64,000 bases of DNA, from positions 978 through 64,977 of the forward strand of contig NZ_LMMP01000051.1 of NCBI RefSeq assembly GCF_001422815.1, in the 5' to 3' direction. Below, piece after piece: positions 54,687-62,891 of the stretch; positions within the stretch are counted from its first letter, which is position 1, and each line of letters starts with the position of its first letter. The notes under the pieces are model-generated. The model saw only the letters and a program-made list of their open reading frames with translations. It was not told the origin of the DNA and made no database searches. Source of the stretch: Methylobacterium sp. Leaf91 (GTDB taxonomy: Bacteria > Pseudomonadota > Alphaproteobacteria > Rhizobiales > Beijerinckiaceae). The translations under genes and the position numbers were made by a program.

Positions 54687-57600
54687 ATGTCCGGCAGCAT
54701 CACCCTCACATCCGCAACGCGCCAAAACCTGCTCTCGCTCCAGGACACGGCAAACCTGCTCTCGACCACCCAGAACCGGCTCTCCACCGGCAAGAAGGTG
54801 AACTCGGCGCTGGACAACCCCACCAACTTCTTCACGGCGCAGAGCCTGTCGGCGCGCTCCAGCGACATCAGCTCGCTGCTCGACGGCATCTCCAACGGCG
54901 TCCAGGCGATCCAGGCGGCGAGCCAGGGCATCACCTCGATCACCAAGCTTCTCGAAACCGCCAAGTCCACGGCCAGTCAGGCGCTCGCCGACAAGACCGG
55001 CGGCAGCAGCGGCATCAGCGGCGGCGCGACGGAGCAGGCTGCCAAGGTGACGGGCACCTCGACCTTGGCCTCCCTCGGCACCACCGACGCCACCGGCGAA
55101 ACCACGTTCGACTTCTCCGGCCCGACCAAGGACGCCTCTCTCGAGATCACCCTCGGCGGCACCAAGTCGACCATCCGCATCGATTCCGCGACCCTCGCCT
55201 CGTCCGGCACCGACCTCTCCAAGATCACGTCGGACCAGCTCCTCACCGCCATCAACGGCCAGATCGCCAACAACAGCGCGCTGGCCGGCAAGGTCACGGC
55301 CGGCACCAGCCCCGACGGCCGCATCACCTTCGCGACCACGACGACGGGCGCGTCCGCCAGCCTGACCGTGGCGGGCTCGGCCAATTCCACCATGGATATC
55401 GGCTACGGCAAGTCCACCACCACGCCGACCTCCGCCACCGTCACCGCCAATGCCGCCCTGGCCGTCGCCACGGACTTCTCCACCGGCAGCGCCTCCCTGG
55501 TGGTCAGCGACGGCAACACCTCGGTCCAGGTGCAGCTCGACAAGAACTCGGCCACCGACGAGCTCGGCGGTACGCTCGGCGCCTCGGCCTCGCGGGAGGA
55601 TGTCGCAAAGGCGATCAACAAGCAGCTCAAGGATAGCGGCTCCACCGCGACGGTTGAACTGTCCAGCACCAACAGCCTCGTATTCAAGTCGGCCGATGTC
55701 GGCCCCGACGCGCAGATCTCCGTGATCGGCGGCATCGACACCACGGGCGGCAACAGCGCGGCCGGCATCGGCTTCAGCACCTTCACCGCGAGCACGCCGG
55801 TCGCGAGCTCTCCCGCGGCGGCGGATTCCACGGACTCAACCGACAGTACCGCGGTAGCCGCCCAGACACTGACCACCGGTACAGCGTCGGTCAAGGGTGC
55901 CGTAGCTTCCACTACTGCAGTCCCCGAAACATCCGACCTCGGCGCCGGTCAGAGCACGACCTTTTCGGTCACCGACGCAGTCGCCAACAAGACCATCAAC
56001 ATCACGATCAACAAGGACTCGCTCGACGCGAACGGGGCTGCTCTTGGAACGACAGGCATCACCGACGATAAGATCCTCGAAGCAGTCAAGCGGCAGCTTA
56101 CGGCCGCCGGATCGGGAATCGTCGCGACCTTGTCCGGAGGCACGGAAGGTGCACTGAAGTTCGAGAACGCGGCCGTCGGCGCTGGTAGCGACCCAGTCCT
56201 CACGACCCAGGGCAACAACCTCACCGATCAGATCGGCCTGTTCAGCGCGCCCTCGACGACGGTAGCCGGGACGATCGCCGCGAACACCGACCTGACGGAG
56301 GGCAAATCCGCCACGTTCACCGTCACCGACGGCACGACGCCGAAGACCATCACCATCGATGCGGCGAAGCTCGACGCATCCGGCACCGCGATCGGTACCA
56401 ACCCGAACCAGCAATCGCTGGTAGAGGCCATCAACAACCAGCTCAGCGGCTCGGAATACTCCGCCTACATCGATAGCTCCAACAAGCTGACCTTCGTCGG
56501 GCCGAACGATACGGCCGCAGCCCCGCAGATCACCAACGCCTCCGATACGATCGGCCTCGGCCTCGGCACAGCCAACACGCTGACGGCCACCAACGAGGCG
56601 ACCACGCCGTCCGCCAGCACCGCCGCGAAGGTGACTGCGACCGGTACGGCGGTCTCTGGAGCATCGGGCGATCTCTTTGCCCTGACCACCACCGCGAACA
56701 CGTTCTCGATCAGCGACGGCACCAAGACGGCCAACATCTCGATCGCTTCTGACACCCCCTCCAGCAGTAGCACACTCGGCGAAGACCCGAGTCAGGACGA
56801 GATCAAGGCCGCGATCCAGGCACAGCTCGACGAAGCCGGCGTCAACGTCACCGCCGCCTTCAATGCCAACAAACTGGAATTCACCTCGAAGGGGGTCGGC
56901 ACCAGCGGCACCGTCACGCTGACGCGCGGTGTCGACGGCACGGGCGCTGCGGGGCTCGGCATCGGCTCGGCGGTTGCCGGCGAGGAGCCCGTGACCGCGA
57001 CCGGCATCCCAGCCGGTTCCATCGACCTGTCGGGCGGCAAGTCGAGCGCCTTCACCATCGGTGACGGCACCAGCACCAAGGCCGTTACGGTCTCGTCCAC
57101 CAGCCTCGACAAGGATGGTAATGCCATCGGCGAGGCGGCGACGCAGGACAAGGTCGCCGAAGCCATCCAGGTCCAGCTCGACACCGGCGGCATCAAGGCC
57201 ACCGTCTCCTTCGTGGACGACAAGCTCCAGGTGAAATCGAACGCCGTCGGCACCGGCGCCGCCGCTCCGACCCTGACCGCGACCAGCGACACCGCCGGCC
57301 TCGGCCTCGGCACCACCACCACCGCCAGCAGCACCCCCGCCGCGGGCGGAGGCACCGCCGCCGCTGGCGTCACCGCCTCCGGCACCGAGGCGACGGACGG
57401 CTCGTCCAAGGCCTCCATCGTCGGCACCGAGCAGACCGTGACCAAGGATTTCAGCGGCACGAAGGACGCGTCCTTCACCCTGAAGCTCGGCACCGGCCCG
57501 CTCAAGCTGATCACGCTCAACAACACGAACCTCGGCACTTCGGCCGCCACCAGCCAGACCGCCATCGCCAAGGCGATCAACGACCAGATCAACGCCGATA

Positions 57601-58337
57601 CCGGTCTCGCCGGTAAGGTCGAGGCGAGCTACGTCAACAGCAAGCTCGTCATCTCGACGAAGTCCTCCGGCTCCGACCAGAAGCTGACCATCCAGGCCGC
57701 CCAAGTCACGACGGGCGGAACCGCAGGTGTCGATATCGGTTTCGGCGTCTCTGGATCCGGCGCCACCTCCCAGACGGCGTCGGGCACGGATGTGGGCGGC
57801 AGCAAGGGCACCAGTTCGGTGCGCTCGGCCCTGGCGCAGCAGTTCAACCTGATCCTCGAGAAGATCACCCAGCAGGCCCAGGATTCCGGCTATAACGGCG
57901 TCAACCTGCTGTTCCGCAACAGCAACAGCGCCGCCGACAACACCCTGCACATCGCCTTCAACGAGAAGAACACCTCGGCGCTGGACATCCAGGGCGTGAA
58001 GTTCGATGCCGCCGGCCTCGGCCTCGACGCCGTCGAGGGCGGGTTCCAGTCGGACACCGATATCAACGCCGCCATCGAGCAGCTGTCCGAAGCCACGACC
58101 CAGCTGCGGACCCAGTCCTCGACCTTCGGCGCCAACCTGTCGATCGTGCAGAACCGTCAGGACTTTTCGAAGAACCTGATCAACATCCTCGACACCGGCG
58201 CCGCCAACCTCGTGAACGCGGACCTCAACGAGGAAGCCGCCAACTCACAGGCGCTGTCGACCCGCAACTCCATCGCCACCTCGGCGCTCTCGCTGGCCAA
58301 CACGGCCCAGCAGGGCATCCTCCAGCTCCTCCGCTAA
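54687..58337 (+). CDS. fliC: Giant flagellin with about seven internal modules
   Basis: A 1216-residue flagellin, against about 275-550 in most bacteria. D0/D1 N-terminal helices span 1-100 (LSTTQNRLSTGKKVNSALDN, SLSARSSDISSLLDGISNGV). The C-terminal D1/D0 is about 1040-1216 (TFGANLSIVQNRQDFSKNLI, ATSALSLANTAQQGILQLLR). Between them are about seven modules of roughly 110-160 residues, starting near residues 140, 255, 417, 535, 665, 780 and 918. Each has a variant of the flagellin-IN motif (xFxVxDGTxxKxI-I, then a helix like IxxAINxQL). Modules are separated by Ala/Thr/Ser linkers. These would form the outer shell of the filament. No deletion or frameshift is seen. Confidence 0.92.
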   Translation: MSGSITLTSATRQNLLSLQDTANLLSTTQNRLSTGKKVNSALDNPTNFFTAQSLSARSSDISSLLDGISNGVQAIQAASQGITSITKLLETAKSTASQALADKTGGSSGISGGATEQAAKVTGTSTLASLGTTDATGETTFDFSGPTKDASLEITLGGTKSTIRIDSATLASSGTDLSKITSDQLLTAINGQIANNSALAGKVTAGTSPDGRITFATTTTGASASLTVAGSANSTMDIGYGKSTTTPTSATVTANAALAVATDFSTGSASLVVSDGNTSVQVQLDKNSATDELGGTLGASASREDVAKAINKQLKDSGSTATVELSSTNSLVFKSADVGPDAQISVIGGIDTTGGNSAAGIGFSTFTASTPVASSPAAADSTDSTDSTAVAAQTLTTGTASVKGAVASTTAVPETSDLGAGQSTTFSVTDAVANKTINITINKDSLDANGAALGTTGITDDKILEAVKRQLTAAGSGIVATLSGGTEGALKFENAAVGAGSDPVLTTQGNNLTDQIGLFSAPSTTVAGTIAANTDLTEGKSATFTVTDGTTPKTITIDAAKLDASGTAIGTNPNQQSLVEAINNQLSGSEYSAYIDSSNKLTFVGPNDTAAAPQITNASDTIGLGLGTANTLTATNEATTPSASTAAKVTATGTAVSGASGDLFALTTTANTFSISDGTKTANISIASDTPSSSSTLGEDPSQDEIKAAIQAQLDEAGVNVTAAFNANKLEFTSKGVGTSGTVTLTRGVDGTGAAGLGIGSAVAGEEPVTATGIPAGSIDLSGGKSSAFTIGDGTSTKAVTVSSTSLDKDGNAIGEAATQDKVAEAIQVQLDTGGIKATVSFVDDKLQVKSNAVGTGAAAPTLTATSDTAGLGLGTTTTASSTPAAGGGTAAAGVTASGTEATDGSSKASIVGTEQTVTKDFSGTKDASFTLKLGTGPLKLITLNNTNLGTSAATSQTAIAKAINDQINADTGLAGKVEASYVNSKLVISTKSSGSDQKLTIQAAQVTTGGTAGVDIGFGVSGSGATSQTASGTDVGGSKGTSSVRSALAQQFNLILEKITQQAQDSGYNGVNLLFRNSNSAADNTLHIAFNEKNTSALDIQGVKFDAAGLGLDAVEGGFQSDTDINAAIEQLSEATTQLRTQSSTFGANLSIVQNRQDFSKNLINILDTGAANLVNADLNEEAANSQALSTRNSIATSALSLANTAQQGILQLLR

Positions 58338-58351
58338 GCGCGCGCACTTAC

Positions 58352-58378
58352 GGGGACCGGCGGTCAGCGCCGGTCCCC
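58352..58378 (+). terminator. Perfect 11-bp hairpin between fliC and flbT
   Basis: GGGGACCGGCG (58352-58362) pairs perfectly with CGCCGGTCCCC (58368-58378) around loop GTCAG. There is no T run. It may stabilise the flagellin mRNA 3' end, attenuate read-through into flbT, or act as an RNA target. FlbT is known to bind flagellin mRNA in Caulobacter, there at the 5' leader. Confidence 0.7.
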
Positions 58379-58428
58379 GCCCCATCCGACGATCGATCCA
58401 GGCCCGTTTCCAGAAGGGATTCACCGCC

Positions 58429-58812
58429 ATGGCCCTGCGCCTCGACCTCAAGCCCTACGAGGGCTTCCTCATCAACGGCGCGCTCATCCGCAACGGATCG
58501 CGGCGCTCCGACTTCCTCATCGAGACCCACTGCAAGTTCCTGCGCGAATCCGAGGTCATCAAGGAGAGCGAGGCCGACACGCCCGCGAAGATGCTCTGCG
58601 TCACCTTGCAGATCCTCTACCTCGCCGACGACCCGGCCGAGGCCGAGGACCTCTTCGCCCGCCAGGCCACCGAGATCATGCGGACGAGCCCGTCGCTCGC
58701 CCCCCACCTGCTCGCGATTCACGACGCGATCGCGGACCGCCGCCACCACGGAGCGATCAAGCTGGGCCGCGCCCTCGTGGTCGCCGAGCGGAGCCTTTCC
58801 GAGGCCGCGTGA
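58429..58812 (+). CDS. flbT: FlbT, flagellin translation regulator
   Basis: A 127-residue protein. It starts MALRLDLKPYEGFLINGALI, contains FLIETHCKFLRESEVIKESE and ADTPAKMLCVTLQILYLADD, and ends with a helical region. The length matches FlbT of Caulobacter and rhizobia, where it controls flagellin mRNA stability and translation. It lies 91 bases after the flagellin stop on the same strand, which agrees with that role. Confidence 0.95.
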   Translation: MALRLDLKPYEGFLINGALIRNGSRRSDFLIETHCKFLRESEVIKESEADTPAKMLCVTLQILYLADDPAEAEDLFARQATEIMRTSPSLAPHLLAIHDAIADRRHHGAIKLGRALVVAERSLSEAA

Positions 58813-59316
58813 TCGATAAGGGCGCCGCGTGGCAGGCTCCCTCCCGCCGGCCGTCACGGCGCAACCTCGCGCTTGTAGCGCGGCGGCCCGATGCAGGAAT
58901 TCCCCGAACGGAGCATCGGCCTGACCGGTTGCCGCGACGCGGTGACGATATGCAGCGAGGCTGCCTCATGGCGCCTCGTCGAACTCTTGGAGCCTCGTCG
59001 AACTCTTGGAGCCTCGTCGACCCGGCAGATGAGAGAGGCTGGCGTTGTCCTCCACCGACGCGCCGATGCAGCGCAGGCCCGTAACCGGGCCAGAGCCCTG
59101 CTCACATCGCCCCTTCGTCGCGACGCTCGACCCTTCGCTGATCCCCGCCCATCGACGGCACGAGAGAAGTGGATCGTCGATCGGGAGTCTTCCTCTCGCC
59201 CCGACCCTGCCACCATCCGCTCCATGACCGTTTTGACCGGTTCGAGCGCTCTGGCACGCGCCGTGCTTTGTGGTTTTTGACCACTTTGACGGATACGTGG
59301 CTTTGGGAGTTTCGGG
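58813..59316. other. Intergenic region between flbT and the peptide importer
   Basis: About 500 bases without a supported gene. It contains the 19-base tandem repeat at 58973-59020 and should hold the promoter of the importer operon. Frames here are short and Arg-rich. Confidence 0.5.
58973..59020. repeat. 19-base direct tandem repeat (two and a half copies)
   Basis: The unit GCCTCGTCGAACTCTTGGA occurs at 58973-58991 and 58992-59010, with the first ten bases again at 59011-59020. The copies are identical. The repeat is in noncoding DNA between flbT and the importer and could arise by replication slippage or bind a regulator. Confidence 0.85.
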
Positions 59317-60888
59317 ATGGCCGACGGGATTGATCGCAGGCGTTTTCTGCAAGGCAGTGCGGCACTGGCCGGTGTCAGCCAGATCAATCCGGACTTCCTG
59401 ATCTCCTCCGCTTTCGCGCAAGGGGGAAAGCCGCTGGTGTTCCTGTCCGCCGAGAACATCACCGGCAACTGGGATCCAACCGCTCACACCACGCTCTCGC
59501 AGAAGAACATCGAGGGATTCGTGATGGGCTTCCTCACCCGCACGCCGATGACGCTCGATGACCCGAGCAAGGTGGTCTACGAGCTCGCCACCGATATCCA
59601 GCTGATCGAGCCCACCCGCCTGCAGATCAAGCTGCGCAAGGGCATCCACTTCCACGACGGCAAACCGTTCAAGGCCGAGGACGTCAAGGCCACCTTGGAA
59701 TACGGCTCGGGCAAGGACCGGCCGGCGCAATGGTATCCCGGCCCGACCGACACGCTGACCATCACGACGCCCGACGACGAGACCGTCATCGTCGACACGT
59801 CGAAGGGCGGCTATCCCGCCCATCTCTTCATCTTCCTGGCGTCGTTCCTGCCGATCATGTCGGCCAAGGACATCGCGGAAGGGCCGGGCGGCGCCCTGAC
59901 CCGCCGGCTCAACGGTACGGGTCCGTTCCGCTTCGTCGAACAGCGCGGCAACAGCACCGTCCTCGCCGCCTTCGACGGCTACTTCAAGGGTAAGCCGGCG
60001 ATCCCGGGCATCGACTTCACCTTCACCGGCGACTCGACCACCCGGATGCTCTCGCTGATGAACGGGCAGGCCTCGATCGTCGAACGGCTCGAGCCCGAGC
60101 AGGTCGAGACCGTGAAGGCCAACCCGAAGATCGCGATCAATCAGGTCGTCTCCGTCGAGAACAAGTATCTCTGGTTCCGCTGCTCCAAACCGCCCTTCAA
60201 CGACGTGCGCGTCCGGATGGCGGCCTGCCACTCCATCGACCGGGCGATGATCGTCGAGCTTCTGGGTGCGGCCGGCCACGCATCCGCGAACTACGTCTCG
60301 CCCGTGAAATTCGGCTACGTCGATCTTAAGAACTATCCGGCCTACGACCCCGCCAAGGCGCAGGCGCTGCTGGCCGAGGCCGGCTTCCCGAAGGGGAAGG
60401 GGCTGCCGCCGCTCGAATACATCACGTCGGTGGGTTTCTACCCGAAGACCAAGGAATACGGCGAGGTCATCACCGCGATGCTCAACGAGCAGGGGTTCCC
60501 GGTGAGCCTCACCGTCCTGGAACCGGCGGCATGGAACGAGCGACTCTACCATCGCCCCGGCGGCGGCCCGGGCCACATGGTCGATTGCGGCTGGTCCACG
60601 GGCTCGCCGGAGCCGGATCTGGTGCTGCGCACCCATTTCCACTCGTCCTCGCACCGGATCACCGGCATCGAGGACGCCGCGATCGACGCGAGCCTCGACA
60701 AGGAGCGGGCCGCGCCCACGCTGGAAGCACGCAAGGCGATCCTTCAGGACGAGACCATGCCGCTCCTCGCGGCGAAAGTGCCGGCTTTGTCGCTGTTCAC
60801 CTCCGTGATGATCCACGCGATGCAGAAGGAGCTGCAGGGTCTCTATGTCTACCCCGACGGCTCCATCGACGCCTCCAAGACGGTCTGA
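59317..60888 (+). CDS. Dpp/Opp-type substrate-binding protein with a Tat signal
   Basis: A 523-residue periplasmic protein. The N-terminus carries a twin-arginine signal DRRRFLQGSAALAG (6-19), with cleavage near AFAQGG. It belongs to the SBP_bac_5 class: GNWDPTAHTTLSQKNIEGFV, LRKGIHFHDGKPFKAEDVKA, GTGPFRFVEQRGNSTVLAAF, and NDVRVRMAACHSIDRAMIVE. Such proteins bind peptides, nickel, sugars or opines. Tat export means it folds before export. First gene of an operon with two permeases and a fused ATPase. Confidence 0.93.
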   Translation: MADGIDRRRFLQGSAALAGVSQINPDFLISSAFAQGGKPLVFLSAENITGNWDPTAHTTLSQKNIEGFVMGFLTRTPMTLDDPSKVVYELATDIQLIEPTRLQIKLRKGIHFHDGKPFKAEDVKATLEYGSGKDRPAQWYPGPTDTLTITTPDDETVIVDTSKGGYPAHLFIFLASFLPIMSAKDIAEGPGGALTRRLNGTGPFRFVEQRGNSTVLAAFDGYFKGKPAIPGIDFTFTGDSTTRMLSLMNGQASIVERLEPEQVETVKANPKIAINQVVSVENKYLWFRCSKPPFNDVRVRMAACHSIDRAMIVELLGAAGHASANYVSPVKFGYVDLKNYPAYDPAKAQALLAEAGFPKGKGLPPLEYITSVGFYPKTKEYGEVITAMLNEQGFPVSLTVLEPAAWNERLYHRPGGGPGHMVDCGWSTGSPEPDLVLRTHFHSSSHRITGIEDAAIDASLDKERAAPTLEARKAILQDETMPLLAAKVPALSLFTSVMIHAMQKELQGLYVYPDGSIDASKTV

Positions 60889-60987
60889 GCAACCAGCCCG
60901 ATCCCATGCGCGTCGGGCGCGCGACACGGTCCGCTCCGGCGGGAGCCGTGTCGCGCCCTGCCGAACCCGTCACCGGACCCGCACCCG

Positions 60988-61968
60988 ATGTTCGTTCTCA
61001 GTTTCCTCACCCGGCGCCTCGCGCAGGGTGCGGTCATCATCTTCCTGGTCTCGCTGCTGATCTTCACGCTGCTTCGGGTCGTGCCGGGCGATCCCGTGCG
61101 GCTCATGGCCGGCGGCATGGCGCCCGAAGCCCTGATCGAGCAGATCGCCACCCAGATGGGTCTGCGCGATCCCATCCCGGTCCAGTTCGGACGCTACATG
61201 GTGCGCGTCGTCCAGGGCGATCTCGGCCAGAGTTTCGTGCGGCCGGCCAACGGCGCGTCGACCGGCGGCGCGACCTTCAACGACACCACCCGCGGCGAGC
61301 GTGCGAAGGTCCTGGACCTCATTTTCGATGCCCTGCCGATGACCCTGCAACTGGCGGCATTGGCCCTGCTCTTCGCCCTCGTTTTCTCCAGCCTTCTCGG
61401 GATCGCGGCGGGCCTGCACCCGGGCGGCATCGCCGATAAGCTGGCTTTCACCGTCTCGTCGGTCTTCGTCTCGCTGCCTAATTTCTGGCTCGGCATCGTC
61501 CTGGCGCTGCTTCTGTCAGTGAAGCTCGGCTGGCTGCCGGCGATCGGCTATGGCGGCTTCTCCTACACCGTGCTGCCGGCCCTGGTGCTCGCGGTGGAAC
61601 TGTCGCCGGTGCTGATCCGGACTTTGTCGGGGGCCGTCGCCGCGCAGATGAGCGAATCCTACGTCGCCGTCGGCCATGTCCGCGGATTGTCGCCGAGCCG
61701 GATCGTCGCCGCCCATGCCCTGCGCAACGCCTCCGTCCCGCTGCTCAACCTGCTCGGGGTGCAGTTCTCCAGCCTGCTCGGCGGCGTGATCATCGTCGAA
61801 TACATCTTCGATTATCCCGGTCTGGGGCTGCTCACCATCAATGCGGTGCTGCAGCGCGACTTCCCGCTGATCCAGGGCATCGCGATCGTCACCAGCGCGA
61901 TCTTCGTCCTCATCAACATCCTCGTAGATCTCGCCGCCACCTCCATCGATCCGAGGCTCGAATACTGA
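60988..61968 (+). CDS. DppB-type ABC permease
   Basis: A 326-residue integral membrane protein with six segments. The start MFVLSFLTRRLAQGAVIIFL and LLRVVPGDPVRLMAGGMAP are typical of DppB. The EAA motif region reads SYVAVGHVRGLSPSRIVAAH. It makes the channel with the next permease. Its stop overlaps the next ATG (TGATG). Confidence 0.93.
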   Translation: MFVLSFLTRRLAQGAVIIFLVSLLIFTLLRVVPGDPVRLMAGGMAPEALIEQIATQMGLRDPIPVQFGRYMVRVVQGDLGQSFVRPANGASTGGATFNDTTRGERAKVLDLIFDALPMTLQLAALALLFALVFSSLLGIAAGLHPGGIADKLAFTVSSVFVSLPNFWLGIVLALLLSVKLGWLPAIGYGGFSYTVLPALVLAVELSPVLIRTLSGAVAAQMSESYVAVGHVRGLSPSRIVAAHALRNASVPLLNLLGVQFSSLLGGVIIVEYIFDYPGLGLLTINAVLQRDFPLIQGIAIVTSAIFVLINILVDLAATSIDPRLEY

Positions 61969-62891
61969 TGAGCGCCCTCGACGCCACCCTGGTCGCCCAG
62001 CCATTGCGGGTCGACGTCGCCGCCTCCCGCTCGATCGGCCGGCGCATCCTCTCGCATGCCGGCCGCTCCACCGAGTTCCGCATCGGCTTCGCGCTGTTCA
62101 CGCTCCTCGCCCTCGCCGCTGCCTTCTACCCCGAGCTCAGCGGCATCGATCCCTTGAAGATGAACGTGCGCGCGCGCCTGCTGCCGCCGCTGTTCGTCGG
62201 TGAGACCTGGAGCTGGGCCCACCCGCTCGGCACCGACCAGATCGGCCGCGACATGCTGGTGCGCAGCCTCGTCGGCCTGCGCTACTCCTTCCTGATCGGC
62301 GTTGCCTCGGTCGCCGTCACTCTCCTGATCGGTTGTGCCCTCGGCACGATCGCGGGTTATTTCGGCGGTCGCACGGATACGGTGGTGATGCGCATCACCG
62401 ACGCGCAACTCTCGATCCCGATGATCATCCTGGCCATCGCGGTGCTCGGCGTCTCGCGTCCGACGATCCCGGCAATCATCCTGGTACTCGGCCTGTCGAA
62501 CTGGCCAGTCTATGCCCGGGTGATGCGGTCGATGGTCATGGCCGAGCGGGGCCGTGAATACGTGCGGGCCGCGCAGGTCTCCGGGGCGACGCACCCGCGC
62601 ATCATCCTCACCCTGCTGGTGCCCCTACTGGTGCCGCCGCTGCTCTTCACCTCGGTGCTCGACGTCGCCCGGATGATGATCTTCGAGTCGACGCTCGGAT
62701 TCCTCGGTCTCGGCGTGCAACCGCCGACACCGACCTTCGGCAACATCATCGCCGATGGCCGCAAGTACCTCCTCAATGCCTGGTGGATCGCCACCATGCC
62801 GGGAGTCTTCCTGTGCCTGACGCTGACCAGCATCAACCTGATCGGCGCTGCCTTCGAGCGCGCGCGCAACACGATTCACGGAGGCGCCTGA
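61968..62891 (+). CDS. DppC-type ABC permease
   Basis: A 307-residue integral membrane protein. The DppC signature HPLGTDQIGRDMLVRSLVGL follows an N-terminal segment (SGIDPLKMNVRARLLPP) outside the core. The EAA motif is YVRAAQVSGATHPRIILTLL. TPTFGNIIADGRKYLLNAWW near the end is typical. ATG overlaps the upstream stop, and its stop overlaps the ATPase start (TGATG), so the three are coupled. Confidence 0.93.
   Translation: MSALDATLVAQPLRVDVAASRSIGRRILSHAGRSTEFRIGFALFTLLALAAAFYPELSGIDPLKMNVRARLLPPLFVGETWSWAHPLGTDQIGRDMLVRSLVGLRYSFLIGVASVAVTLLIGCALGTIAGYFGGRTDTVVMRITDAQLSIPMIILAIAVLGVSRPTIPAIILVLGLSNWPVYARVMRSMVMAERGREYVRAAQVSGATHPRIILTLLVPLLVPPLLFTSVLDVARMMIFESTLGFLGLGVQPPTPTFGNIIADGRKYLLNAWWIATMPGVFLCLTLTSINLIGAAFERARNTIHGGA

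Noticed and set aside
55836-57950. Minus-strand 704-residue frame opposite the giant flagellin
   Set aside because: Composition mirrors the repetitive flagellin modules; no start context or motifs.
58966-60927. Minus-strand 653-residue frame opposite the peptide-binding protein
   Set aside because: Antisense to a clear SBP_bac_5 protein and rich in Arg/Gly/His; a shadow.
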